A stretch of DNA of 64,000 nt from Synechococcus sp. JA-2-3B'a(2-13). GTDB lineage: Bacteria > Cyanobacteriota > Cyanobacteriia > Thermostichales > Thermostichaceae. Below are positions 1 through 8,089 of the stretch, in pieces. Every line of letters starts with the position of its first letter. The first letter of the stretch is position 1. The translations under genes and the position numbers were made by a program. The stretch is from the NCBI RefSeq assembly GCF_000013225.1, contig NC_007776.1, positions 1,011,277 through 1,075,276 of the forward strand, read 5' to 3'. A model generated the notes under the pieces. That model worked only from the letters and a program-made list of their open reading frames with translations, was not told the origin of the DNA and ran no database searches.

Positions 1-2
1 GG

Positions 3-734
3 TTGGATCGACTGCCTGCAGGGACAACCGTGTTGGATGTGGGCTGCGGCATTGGTGGGAGCTGCCGCATCTTGGCCCGCGACTACGGCTTTGTTGTAAC
101 CGGTATCACCATCAGTCCTCAGCAGGTGAAGCGGGCCCAGGAGCTCACCCCCCCTGATCTGCCTGTCCAGTTTCAGGTGGCAGATGCCCTCGACCTGCCC
201 TTCCCCGATGCCAGCTTCGATGTGGTGTGGTCCATTGAGGCAGGGCCTCACATGCCGGACAAGGCCCGCTATGCCCAAGAGATGCTGCGGGTGTTGAAGC
301 CAGGGGGAATCCTGGTGGTGGCGGACTGGAACCAGCGGGACGACCGGCAAAAGCCCCTGAACTTTTGGGAGCGGCTGGTGATGCGGCAACTGTTGGATCA
401 ATGGTCACACCCTTCCTTCTCCAGCATCGAAGGCTTTGCCGAGCAGTTGGAGGCTACTGGCCTGGTGGCAGGACGAGTGGAAACCGCCGACTGGACTCAG
501 GAGACCCTTCCCTCTTGGCTGGATTCCATCTGGCAGGGCATTGTCCGTCCCGAAGGGTTGCTGAAGTTTGGCTTGGTGGGCCTGATTAAGTCGCTACGGG
601 AGGTGCCCACTTTCTTGCTCATGCGCCTGGCCTTCGGCACTGGCCTCTGCCGCTTTGGCATGTTCCGGGCCGTGCGAGCCGCCACGTCGGCAGACTCCAC
701 CCGCACAGAAGTGGTTGCCCACAGCAGCCAATAG
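3..734 (+). CDS. SAM-dependent methyltransferase, tocopherol/plastoquinone type, 5' end outside window
   Basis: The visible 243 residues begin just before SAM motif I (VLDVGCGIGG, near residues 10-19), so the N-terminus lies left of the window and the TTG at position 3 is probably not the start. Family knowledge: class I methyltransferases with this motif, a GPHMPDK segment and a C-terminal hydrophobic tail resemble the cyanobacterial gamma-tocopherol and MPBQ/MSBQ methyltransferases, which methylate the aromatic head group of tocopherol or plastoquinone at the membrane. The C-terminal LIKSLREVPTFLLMRLAFG stretch would suit membrane attachment. The stop codon overlaps the ribosome-binding site of the next gene, another quinone-type enzyme, which suggests an operon. 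Which of the two methylation steps it performs cannot be told from the sequence. Confidence 0.8.
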   Translation: MDRLPAGTTVLDVGCGIGGSCRILARDYGFVVTGITISPQQVKRAQELTPPDLPVQFQVADALDLPFPDASFDVVWSIEAGPHMPDKARYAQEMLRVLKPGGILVVADWNQRDDRQKPLNFWERLVMRQLLDQWSHPSFSSIEGFAEQLEATGLVAGRVETADWTQETLPSWLDSIWQGIVRPEGLLKFGLVGLIKSLREVPTFLLMRLAFGTGLCRFGMFRAVRAATSADSTRTEVVAHSSQ

Positions 735-747
735 GAGAATAAGAGAG

Positions 748-1965
748 ATGACAACTCTTGCTCCCACTCCGGATACTTTGGCAGCCCTCTACGACGTGAT
801 TATCGTCGGCGGAGGCATCGCGGGCTTAACCCTAGCTTGTGCCCTGCGGGGATCCGGCCTGCGGTTGGCCCTCATTGAGGCCCAGTCGGCTGAGGCAGTC
901 AAACAGCGCCCCCTGGCCTATGCCCTTTCGCCGCTGTCAATCCGCATCTTCCGGGCCGTCGGGGTGTGGGAGGCGCTGGCTCCCCACATTACGCCCTTTG
1001 CTCAGGTGATTTTAACCGACGCCAACGCTCCCCAGCGGGTGACGTTTAGACCGGAGGATGTGGGGGAAGCGGCAGTTTTCTACTGTGGCGAGCATGCCTG
1101 GCTGCAGCAGGCGCTCCAGGAGCAGGTGGCTGCCGATCCCAAAATTAGCTGCTACTACGAAGCCAAGGTGGAGAGCGTAACCTATGGGAAGGCTGCAGCC
1201 GAGGTAGAGCTGGAAACGGCCCAGGGGCGTCGCCAACTGCGGGCCTCCCTGGTGGTCGCCGCCGACGGCCTGCGCTCCCAGGTGCGGCAGTGGGCAGGGA
1301 TCCCTAGCGACGGCTGGGACTATTGGCAGTCCTGCATCACCGCCTTGGTGGCCCCTTCCCAAGACCACCAAAACATTGCCTACGAGCGCTTCTGGCCTGC
1401 CGGCCCCTTCGCCATCTTGCCCCTGCCCGGCAACCGCTGTCAGGTGGTCTGGATCATGCCCCACGAGCAGGCCAAAGCCACCCTGGCCCTTCCTCAGGCC
1501 GACTTCTTGGCCGAGATGCAGCGCTACTACGGCGGTCAGAGCGGCCAGCTCACTTTGCTGAACCGGCCCCAGGTTTTCCCGGCTCGCCTACGGCAAAGCC
1601 GCCGCTACTATCAGCATCGTCTTGCCTTAGTGGGAGATGCCGCCCACCACTGCCATCCGGTGGCTGGCCAAGGGCTCAACCTCGGCATCCGCGACGCCGC
1701 TGCCCTGGCCCAGGTGCTCCTAGACGCCTGGAGACGGCATGAGGATCTGGGAGATGTCAAAGTCCTGCGCCGCTACGGTCGCCGTCGCCGCTGGGAAAAC
1801 TGGGTGGTGCTGCTCTTCACGGATCTGCTCACCCGCACTTTCTCCAACTCCTACTGGCCCGTAGTGGTTATGCGGCGGTGGATCCTGAGAGGGATGATGG
1901 CCTTCCCCCCCCTGCGGTGCTTGCTGCTGTGCTTGATGACGGGACTTTGGGGGAGCTCTCCCTAA
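748..1965 (+). CDS. FAD-dependent aromatic hydroxylase, UbiH/COQ6 family
   Basis: A 405-residue flavoprotein monooxygenase. The Rossmann motif GGGIAG is at residues 21-26, the DG motif is VVAADGLRSQVR in the middle, and the second FAD motif LVGDAAHHCHPVAGQG is near the C-terminus, with a hydrophobic tail. The family hydroxylates prenylated phenols in ubiquinone biosynthesis; the cyanobacterial members have no settled substrate, and a role in plastoquinone or a related quinone is inference. I chose the ATG at 748 because AGGAGAA lies at 733-739; an upstream in-frame TTG at 655 would overlap the methyltransferase. The gene follows the methyltransferase by 13 nt and its last four bases overlap the convergent ATPase gene. 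Confidence 0.85.
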   Translation: MTTLAPTPDTLAALYDVIIVGGGIAGLTLACALRGSGLRLALIEAQSAEAVKQRPLAYALSPLSIRIFRAVGVWEALAPHITPFAQVILTDANAPQRVTFRPEDVGEAAVFYCGEHAWLQQALQEQVAADPKISCYYEAKVESVTYGKAAAEVELETAQGRRQLRASLVVAADGLRSQVRQWAGIPSDGWDYWQSCITALVAPSQDHQNIAYERFWPAGPFAILPLPGNRCQVVWIMPHEQAKATLALPQADFLAEMQRYYGGQSGQLTLLNRPQVFPARLRQSRRYYQHRLALVGDAAHHCHPVAGQGLNLGIRDAAALAQVLLDAWRRHEDLGDVKVLRRYGRRRRWENWVVLLFTDLLTRTFSNSYWPVVVMRRWILRGMMAFPPLRCLLLCLMTGLWGSSP

Positions 1966-3689
1966 AGTCCCAGCTCCTCCTTGGCCTTCTGAGCGGCCAG
2001 GAGCACCTCCGCATCTTCGGCCTGCGACCAGTCGGGGTCGGCGATCTCGGCGTAGAACCTTTGGTCGTAGGAGCGGGTTTGCACCACCACCGGCATAGGC
2101 ACGGCGTGGCCGAGAAGGAGGGCCTGTTGTTTGGAATCTAGCTTGGCCAACACCGTTTTCAGGTTCTGGCTACCCGCCACCCCTGTGAACACCGCCTCGA
2201 TATCTTGGTCGTCGTTGAGGAGTGCCGTAATGCGAGTGCCCAACTGCGACATCACCTCGCTGTCGATGCGGGAAGGGCGCTGATCCACCACTAGCAGCGT
2301 GACAAAGTACTTGCGCATCTCGCGGGCAATGGTGCCGAAGATGGTCTGCTTGGCCGCCCGCGGATTCAAAAAGCGATGGGCCTCCTCAATGGTGATGCAT
2401 AGTTGACGGGGCCGGTCGAGGGGATTTTTGGATTGCAAGTACCGCTCCGTCTGATGTACGTAGGCCTGGTGAATGCGGCGGGTGATGACGTTGGCAGCCA
2501 ACATGTAGGAAAGCAAGTTGGACTGGGATCCAAACTCGATAACCACGTGAATGCCGCGGCTGAGGGCATCCAAAATCTGGCCGATGTAGTTGTGGGGCAG
2601 GGTGCTGCGGATGTACTTGAGGTTGTCAAGGCGGGTGAGCTTGCGCTGCAGGGCCATCATCGAGGCTTTGTTGCCCATTTTCTGTTCGCAAAACTCTTGA
2701 ATCTCGGTGTTGGAAAGGCTCAAGAGGCGGCCGATCCAGTCGCGGCCAAACTCGTTGCGCAGGATAATGGCGTTTTCCAGGCTGGCTTCCGATAGGTTCA
2801 GCTCCTCTGCCAACAGGGCCAGATCCTCCACCTCGATCTGGTTGTAGGCGATGAAGAGCTCCTGCGCATCCCGCACCCCTCGCCGCCGGGTGGAATCGGG
2901 ATCCAGGGTATAGATTTGTACCTGACCGGGAAAGAGCTGCCGCAAGCCTTTCACAGTAGTGGCGTGCTTGTCTTCGCTGGCCGCCTCCCAGCCGTACTCG
3001 GAGTGCATGTCAAAGATCAGGTTCACCGCCGCCCGTTTGCGGATGATACCGGCCAGGATCAGGCGGGCTAGAAAGGACTTGCCGGTGCCCGATTTGCCGA
3101 AAATGCCGTTGCTGCGCTCCACCCAGCGATCCAAGTCCAAACAGATGGGCACAGCCATGTCGAGGGGCTGGCCGATAGCAAAGTTGCGCCGCTCCGGGTC
3201 ATCTTCCCAACCGAAGACGGTGCGAAAGTCCAGTTCCCGTGCCTCATACACCTGTGAAAAATGGGCGGGCACTGTTTTCACGGGCAGCAGCTCCATGGCG
3301 CCAGCGGAAGGGGGTTCTTGGCCGAGGGGAGCTGCCAACGCTTCTGGCCGTTCGGGATTGACCAGGGGATACAGCCTTTCCCCTTCCGTTTGCCGCGGCA
3401 CCAACATCAGCATCGGGGTGAGGGCAATAATGCCATAGGTACCGGTACCGGCCAGCACCTCCTGCAGCAAGGTCTCTTCCGGGCGGGGGGGATTGACCAG
3501 AATTTGGGGGTTGCTGGTTTCTAGGGTAACGTCAGTAAGCAGGCCAAAGAAGCGGTTGCGCTGCCCCTGGATCACCACGAATTTGCCCACCCGCAAGTCT
3601 TCTACCGAGACACCGGGATTGAGGCGAGCTTCCAGCCCTCGACTCAGGGATCCCTGAATCACGGTGGCCAAAGGTTGAGGAGGGGTCAT
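1962..3689 (-). CDS. HerA-like hexameric ATPase (HAS-barrel + P-loop, DUF87)
   Basis: A 575-residue protein with an N-terminal beta-barrel-like region, then a P-loop domain with Walker A FGKSGTGKS near residue 200 and Walker B ITIEEAHRF near residue 435. Later comes LLVVDQRPSRID, typical of the VirB4/HerA translocase group, with a C-terminal arginine-containing segment. Archaeal HerA works with the NurA nuclease in DNA end resection; cyanobacterial homologues are common but functionally undefined, and no nurA-like gene is seen nearby. The start is the ATG closest to the intergenic region, giving the full HAS-barrel. The 3' end overlaps the hydroxylase by three to four bases, so the two transcripts converge. 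Copy 1 of the IS element lies just upstream of its start. Confidence 0.85.
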   Translation of the reverse strand: MTPPQPLATVIQGSLSRGLEARLNPGVSVEDLRVGKFVVIQGQRNRFFGLLTDVTLETSNPQILVNPPRPEETLLQEVLAGTGTYGIIALTPMLMLVPRQTEGERLYPLVNPERPEALAAPLGQEPPSAGAMELLPVKTVPAHFSQVYEARELDFRTVFGWEDDPERRNFAIGQPLDMAVPICLDLDRWVERSNGIFGKSGTGKSFLARLILAGIIRKRAAVNLIFDMHSEYGWEAASEDKHATTVKGLRQLFPGQVQIYTLDPDSTRRRGVRDAQELFIAYNQIEVEDLALLAEELNLSEASLENAIILRNEFGRDWIGRLLSLSNTEIQEFCEQKMGNKASMMALQRKLTRLDNLKYIRSTLPHNYIGQILDALSRGIHVVIEFGSQSNLLSYMLAANVITRRIHQAYVHQTERYLQSKNPLDRPRQLCITIEEAHRFLNPRAAKQTIFGTIAREMRKYFVTLLVVDQRPSRIDSEVMSQLGTRITALLNDDQDIEAVFTGVAGSQNLKTVLAKLDSKQQALLLGHAVPMPVVVQTRSYDQRFYAEIADPDWSQAEDAEVLLAAQKAKEELGL

Positions 3690-3741
3690 GGCAGTGGGGG
3701 TTGGGTTCCAGATGCCTTATTCAGCTAGAAATCGCAGGAGC

Positions 3742-3772
3742 CCCGCACTGTACCCGTAGGGTCAGTGTCGGG
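3742..3772 (+). repeat. Left-end subterminal hairpin of IS copy 1
   Basis: The stem is CCCG, CACTG, a bulged T, ACCC, loop GTA, then GGGT, CAGTG, T, CGGG. Copy 2 has the same sequence except C instead of T before the final CGGG. In the IS200/IS605 family such hairpins are recognised by TnpA. Confidence 0.75.
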
Positions 3773-3798
3773 AGGAATGCGGAAGTTATGATAGAACC

Positions 3799-4992
3799 AT
3801 GACCCAAGTCCTGACCGTCTCCTGCAAGCTCAAGGTGTCCCAGTCGCAGGCCGCAAAGTTGGATGCGACAATGGATGCCTTTGTGCAGGCGTTGAACTGG
3901 GTCAACCAAAACACACCAGAAAAAGTAGTCAACGCAGTCAAACTCCAGTCCCTTTGCTATTACCAGATTCGCGCTCGGTTTGGCTTGTCCAGTAACTTGG
4001 CTCAACAGGTGTGCAGACGGGTAGCGGGTTCCCGCAAAGTGGCTAAGCAGAAAAAGCGTCCCGTCAAGGAGTTTAAGAGCGGCTTTGTTACCTACGACGC
4101 CCGTATCTTTTCGTTCCGTCAAAAAGACTGGACGGTGTCGCTGACCACGGTGGAGGGTCGGGAGCGCTTTGAGCTGGCGATTGGCCGTTACCAGAGAGAA
4201 CAGTTGGCAGGCTCCAATCCCAAATCTGCCACTCTGGTCAAGCGCAAAGACGGTTTCTACTCCATTCAAATCTGTGTGGAAACGGAGCCATCCCCACCGC
4301 AAGGCACGGATAGAGTGCTGGGCGTGGATTTGGGAAGGACGGATATTGCTCATACATCGGAAGGAGATAACTGGAATGGACAGCAGTTGAACAAAGTCCG
4401 CGACCACTACTCCCGGTTGAGGGCGGTACTCCAACGCAAAGCCAGTAAGGGCACACGCAGTTCGCGGCGCAGATGCCGTCAACTGCTGCAACGGCTGTCT
4501 GGCAAGGAGAGACGCTTTCAAGCGTGGGTTAATCATCGCATCTCCAAAGCTATTGTCTCCAGGGCAAAAGCTACCAACAGTGCTATCGCTCTGGAAGACC
4601 TGACAGGGATCCGGGAAAGGGTTAATCAACAGCCACGGAGCAAGACAGAGCGTAGACGGGCCAACAACTGGGCGTTTTATCAACTCCGTCAATTTTTGGA
4701 GTACAAGGCTCTGCGTGCGGGGGTTGCTTTGATTCTGGTGCCGCCTGCCTACACGTCGCAGACCTGCCACCGGTGTTTGCACATTCATCCCGACCCTGCG
4801 CAATCCTACCGCAGTGGAAAGAAGTTTAAGTGTGGACACTGTGGATGGGAAGGGGATGCGGATTTGAATGGTGCGAATGTGATTGCGCTTTTGGGGGCTG
4901 CTGTAAACCAGCCTAGAGGTTCGTGGTTGGCTTGCCAACTGCAGGGCTACCGAAAGCCCGCCCTGTACTGCGAAGCAGTCAGGGTCGGGTAG
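3799..4992 (+). CDS. tnpB: TnpB, RNA-guided nuclease of IS200/IS605-type element (copy 1)
   Basis: A 397-residue OrfB/TnpB protein. The RuvC-like triad appears intact: D in LGVDLGRTDIAH, E in ALEDLTGIRERV, and D in GDADLNGANV. A four-cysteine zinc finger (CHRCLHIH ... CGHCGW) precedes the last motif. Family knowledge: TnpB uses an omega RNA made from the element's right end to cut DNA matching the flanking guide, which helps retain the element. The ATG at 3799 aligns with the ATG of copy 2. The last codons run through the right-end hairpin, so the tail (LYCEAVRVG) differs completely from copy 2 although the cores are almost identical. Confidence 0.9.
   Translation: MTQVLTVSCKLKVSQSQAAKLDATMDAFVQALNWVNQNTPEKVVNAVKLQSLCYYQIRARFGLSSNLAQQVCRRVAGSRKVAKQKKRPVKEFKSGFVTYDARIFSFRQKDWTVSLTTVEGRERFELAIGRYQREQLAGSNPKSATLVKRKDGFYSIQICVETEPSPPQGTDRVLGVDLGRTDIAHTSEGDNWNGQQLNKVRDHYSRLRAVLQRKASKGTRSSRRRCRQLLQRLSGKERRFQAWVNHRISKAIVSRAKATNSAIALEDLTGIRERVNQQPRSKTERRRANNWAFYQLRQFLEYKALRAGVALILVPPAYTSQTCHRCLHIHPDPAQSYRSGKKFKCGHCGWEGDADLNGANVIALLGAAVNQPRGSWLACQLQGYRKPALYCEAVRVG
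4957..4989 (+). repeat. Right-end hairpin of IS copy 1 (likely omega RNA 3' end)
   Basis: CCCG, CCCTG, bulged T, ACTGC, loop GAA, GCAGT, CAGGG, T, CGGG, followed by TAGTTTAC at the element end. The architecture matches the left-end hairpin, and matches the copy 2 right end with different but compensating stem bases. By family analogy the omega RNA scaffold would end here and the guide would be the flank from 4998 onward. Confidence 0.7.
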
Positions 4993-4993
4993 T

Positions 4994-5797
4994 TTACTTG
5001 CCCATCTGTAAGCGGGCGCTGGTGCGGGGGGCGCCATCCTGCACAATCCAGGTGCGGACGATCTCCACTTCCTCCGGCGTCCAAAAGCCCAGACGGGACA
5101 GGGGCAGCCCGCGAGCTTGAATGTAAGCAATCTCAGGGGATCCGCCGCGAGCTTGGGGGCGGTTGGGGTTAATGGCGTTGAGGATGTAGGCGTGGCGGCT
5201 CGTCCACCGGGGATTGATCAACTCGCTATTGGGATCCCCGGGCCTGACATAGGCCATCGTGGCCTCATAACTGTCCAGCAACTGGGTGCGCTGCCGTCCT
5301 GCCGGCTGATGGCAACCCACACAACTGGCTTCTAGCAGCGGTTTGACATCCCGTTCGTAGGTAAATTGCGGTTCGGTGCGAAAACTCAGCTGAATGGCCT
5401 GCTCGAGGGGCAGCCCCTCTTGGGGAGAAAGCGTGAGGGTGTAACGGGTGCTAAAGCGCAAGGGATCCCGAGGCTTAAGCAACAACTCGTCTCCCTGCAC
5501 ATCAAAAATAACCGCTGCCGGCGGATCCAACTGAACCGCCAGACGTTGTAGATTGGGATCCAGTGGCCGATTGAATTGCAGCCGAATGACTCCATCCACA
5601 AAAACATCCTGCTGTTCGGGGGTAGGCTGGGAAGACACCCACTCCAAAAATGCCTGACTTTGAGAAGCATTCGACTGAGGCCAAACTTGCCGATGAGACT
5701 CGATGACAAAGAACGCTGCTGCCAACAACAACAGCCCCGCCCAAGTTCGCCACCGCCGCCAATGGCGAAAGACATTTGGCACGGTCGGAGTGTTCAT
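4994..5797 (-). CDS. Membrane-anchored protein with Ig-like domain and cytochrome c haem motif
   Basis: A 267-residue protein with an arginine-rich N-terminus and one hydrophobic segment (residues 20-31), so it is probably anchored with the rest outside the cytoplasm. The middle (about residues 60-145) resembles the bacterial Ig-like SbsA type (VIRLQFNRPLDPN ... FSTRYTLTLSPQEGLP). A single haem-binding CVGCH is at residues 159-163, in a segment like those of Planctomycete-type cytochromes (DVKPLLEASCVGCHQPAG). The function is unknown; redox activity is inference from the motif. IS copy 1 supplies the stop codon and part of the last codon. Removing the IS would give the same ending, MGK followed by a stop. 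Confidence 0.7.
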   Translation of the reverse strand: MNTPTVPNVFRHWRRWRTWAGLLLLAAAFFVIESHRQVWPQSNASQSQAFLEWVSSQPTPEQQDVFVDGVIRLQFNRPLDPNLQRLAVQLDPPAAVIFDVQGDELLLKPRDPLRFSTRYTLTLSPQEGLPLEQAIQLSFRTEPQFTYERDVKPLLEASCVGCHQPAGRQRTQLLDSYEATMAYVRPGDPNSELINPRWTSRHAYILNAINPNRPQARGGSPEIAYIQARGLPLSRLGFWTPEEVEIVRTWIVQDGAPRTSARLQMGK

Positions 5798-6053
5798 TGC
5801 CGCAGACCCAATTCAACTGTTGTCAGAATAGCGAACTTGCCCACACTTCAGCCATTGATGAGGTACAAACTGCCAGGGATCCCCAGCGGATCATGAGGAT
5901 CCCTTGTTCTGAAAAGTAGAAAGACAATGAGCACCGGAGCGAAGGGAAGAGGTCGCTGCTCCCAAGCCCCTAGAGGCCGAAAGGAATACCAAAGGCTTTA
6001 CCCAAGCTGAGATGAACTCACCAGCAGGGAAAAGCATCCAGGGAGACAGCAAA

Positions 6054-6422
6054 TCAGTTGACCCGCTCCAGCTTGATGTTGTGGTGGCCCAGCTTGATCT
6101 CGAACTCATCTCCGGGCTTGAGGCCCATCTTCTTGGTGTAGGCAGCTCCAATCAGGAGGTTGCCATTCTTATGAACCGAAACCCGGAAGGTAGGAGCGCG
6201 GCCACGGGATCCATTTTCGTCACTAGCGCCGAGATCCACGCCAACGGCCTTCAACAGGGCGTTGTTAAACTGCATCAGATTCACTCGCTCCTGACCATTC
6301 TTGGTGTAGGTGACATAACCACAGGCGCGAGCTTTTTCCTTGCGATCCGCATTTCCCATTGAAGTTACCTTGTCGAGGAGCTCTTGGCCAGTGAGTGGTT
6401 TTGGTTTACTGGTTGTAGCCAT
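6054..6422 (-). CDS. cyAbrB-type transcriptional regulator
   Basis: A 122-residue cyanobacterial AbrB-like protein. The N-terminal part (LTGQELLDKVTSMGNADRKE) and the central CGYVT/FNNALLKAVG region are typical of the clade. The C-terminal AbrB-like swapped-hairpin DNA-binding region has VHKNGNLLIGAAYTKKMGLK followed by GDEFEIKLG. Family knowledge: cyAbrBs are abundant DNA-binding proteins that affect nitrogen, carbon and photosynthesis genes. The ATG at 6422 lies about 21 nt downstream of a predicted start site for the promoter at 6450-6479. It is a single gene, with a 256-nt gap to the next minus-strand gene. Confidence 0.9.
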   Translation of the reverse strand: MATTSKPKPLTGQELLDKVTSMGNADRKEKARACGYVTYTKNGQERVNLMQFNNALLKAVGVDLGASDENGSRGRAPTFRVSVHKNGNLLIGAAYTKKMGLKPGDEFEIKLGHHNIKLERVN

Positions 6423-6761
6423 ATCGAGATGGTTTTAGGGACAACTGTTAGTGTAGCCAGAAACAAACAGCGATTGCAATAGAGTTTGATCCAACTCTTC
6501 TTAATTAGAGGGAATGAGTGCGCGACTGCAATGGGATCTGAGGGCTGGTTGCGCAAAACAGCAGTGGGGAATTCCCTCTGAAGGCCAGAACCTATGGGGG
6601 AGACTTTGGCTGAAATGGGGAATGATAGGCTCTCAGGCCCTATTCTCGACAGGGTCATCCGTCCAAGTCAAAGTATCTTTGGGCGAGGGATCCCCGCTTT
6701 GCCGCCGGAATTGAGCAAAAGCAGGGAAACTGGAAACAAGGCTGTTTGCGTGTCACTCGAT
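6423..6761. other. Divergent intergenic region between cyAbrB and coaBC
   Basis: 339 nt. It holds the probable cyAbrB promoter near 6450-6479. Plus-strand reading is open in the coaBC frame back to 6594, but the family start argues against it being coding. No RNA gene or strong hairpin was seen. Confidence 0.5.
6450..6479 (-). promoter_or_regulatory. Probable sigma70-type promoter of cyAbrB
   Basis: On the minus strand TTGCAA (6474-6479) is followed after 18 nt by TACACT (6450-6455). This would start transcription near 6443, about 21 nt before the ATG. Confidence 0.5.
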
Positions 6762-8000
6762 ATGGATCCCTTTTGGTCGGGGCGGCGTCTCCTCATTGGG
6801 GTGAGCGGGGGGATTGCTGCTTACAAAACGGCAGCTTTGGTGTCTGCTCTGGTGCAGCAGGGAGCAGAGCTCAAGGTGGTTTTGACAAAAGCTGCGGAAC
6901 ATTTTATTTCTCCTTTGACTTTTGCCACCTTGTCCCGCCAGCCGGCTTTTACGGATGCCGCCTTTTGGCAGGCAACACGAGGACGACCGCTGCACATCGA
7001 GTTGGGGGAATGGGCGGAGGCTCTCCTCATTGCACCCTTGTCGGCCAACACCTTGGGCAAGTTGGCTCATGGGCTGGCGGATAATTTGCTCACCAATGTG
7101 GTTTTGGCTTCCCGGTGTCCGGTGGCGGTGGCACCGGCTATGAATACGCAGATGTGGAAGGCGGAGAAGGTGGCCGAGAATTGGCAGCGGCTACACCAGG
7201 ATCCCCGTTTTTGGGCCTTGCCGACGGCCAGTGGCCGCCTGGCCTGTGATGCGGTGGGGGAAGGGCGCATGTTGGAGCCGGAGGCGCTGCAGGAGTATGT
7301 GCGGGCTTTGCTCTGGACAGGGGGGAAAAAAGATTGGCAGGGCAAGCGGGTGTTGGTGACGGCGGGGGGGACACGGGAGCCCATCGACGCGGTGCGTTTT
7401 ATCGGCAACCCGGCCAGTGGTCGGATGGGCGTGGCATTGGCGGTGGCGGCGGCCTGCCGAGGAGCGACGGTGACGCTGGTTCATGGGCCGTTGGGGATCC
7501 CTTTTGAGCCGGAACCCTTTGGCATTCGGGCCATTCGAGTGGAAACGGCAGCCCAACTGGAGGCGGCTTTGCAGGCGGAATTTCCCCAGGCGGATCTCTT
7601 GTGGATGGCTGCTGCTGTGGGGGATGTGCGCCCCTCTCAGGTTTACGCGGGGAAGCTGCCCAAAGCCGATCTACCCCAGATGTTGCCGTTGGAGCCGATC
7701 CCTGACCTGCTGGCAGCTCTGGCCCGCCACAAACGCCCTGGCCAACGCCTCATCGGCTTTGCCGCCCAAAGTGGGGATCCCTTGCCGCCGGCCAGAGAGA
7801 AGCTCCGCCAGAAGGGCCTGGATGCTATTGTGGCCAACCCCATCGACCAACCGGATAGCGGCTTTGGCAGCAGCCACAACCAAGGCTATTGGATCCCCCA
7901 GCAGGGAAGTCCAGAGCGGATCCCATTGGCAACCAAGCCAACCCTGGCCCACCGGCTGCTGGATCTGGCCCGGCAATTGGAGTTGGGCTACTTTAGTTAA
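6762..8000 (+). CDS. coaBC: Bifunctional phosphopantothenoylcysteine decarboxylase / phosphopantothenate-cysteine ligase
   Basis: 412 residues from the ATG at 6762. The N-terminal CoaC half opens with LLIGVSGGIAAYK. It contains PLSANTLGKLAHGLADNLL, the APAMNTQMW substrate-recognition clamp, and SGRLACDAVGEGRM with the catalytic cysteine. The CoaB half begins near residue 193 (VLVTAGGTREPIDAVRFIGN) and contains the AVGDVRPSQ and KLPK-containing region. Together they convert 4'-phosphopantothenate to 4'-phosphopantetheine for coenzyme A. The length is normal. A GTG four codons upstream is an alternative start. The gene stands alone between cyAbrB and the convergent sppA. Confidence 0.95.
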   Translation: MDPFWSGRRLLIGVSGGIAAYKTAALVSALVQQGAELKVVLTKAAEHFISPLTFATLSRQPAFTDAAFWQATRGRPLHIELGEWAEALLIAPLSANTLGKLAHGLADNLLTNVVLASRCPVAVAPAMNTQMWKAEKVAENWQRLHQDPRFWALPTASGRLACDAVGEGRMLEPEALQEYVRALLWTGGKKDWQGKRVLVTAGGTREPIDAVRFIGNPASGRMGVALAVAAACRGATVTLVHGPLGIPFEPEPFGIRAIRVETAAQLEAALQAEFPQADLLWMAAAVGDVRPSQVYAGKLPKADLPQMLPLEPIPDLLAALARHKRPGQRLIGFAAQSGDPLPPAREKLRQKGLDAIVANPIDQPDSGFGSSHNQGYWIPQQGSPERIPLATKPTLAHRLLDLARQLELGYFS

Positions 8001-8002
8001 AC

Positions 8003-8038
8003 TCCCTCTCCCTCTGGAAGAGGGGCCGGGGGTGGGGG
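8003..8038. repeat. REP-like palindrome between convergent coaBC and sppA
   Basis: TCCCTCTCCCTCTGGAAGAG followed by GGGCCGGGGGTGGGGG contains the stem CCCTCT/AGAGGG with loop GGA. Motifs of this CCCTCTCCC...GGGGTGGGGG form are widespread in bacterial intergenic regions. It may also act as a bidirectional terminator here, though there is no T-run. Confidence 0.4.
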
Positions 8039-8089
8039 CTGTGCGGTACAGAACGCTAAACTTCCCGGAATAGCTGTTCGCGAACTGCC

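Larger units (their letters stand above)
3720..4997 (+). mobile_element. TnpB-only IS200/IS605-type element, copy 1
   Basis: The left end starts at (T)TCAGCTAGAAATCG and the right end finishes at GGGTAGTTTAC. Both sequences recur at the ends of the second copy (53678-54977), which sets the boundaries to within one or two bases. Both ends carry subterminal imperfect hairpins, as IS200/IS605 elements do, and there are no terminal inverted repeats or target duplication. The only gene inside is tnpB; no TnpA Y1 transposase is present, so movement would need TnpA in trans. The element abuts the stop codon of the minus-strand gene at 4994-5797. Confidence 0.85.

Noticed and set aside
3721-5130. A 469-codon minus-strand frame across IS copy 1.
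   Set aside because: Antisense to tnpB; the equivalent shadow is present in copy 2, as expected for a duplicated element.
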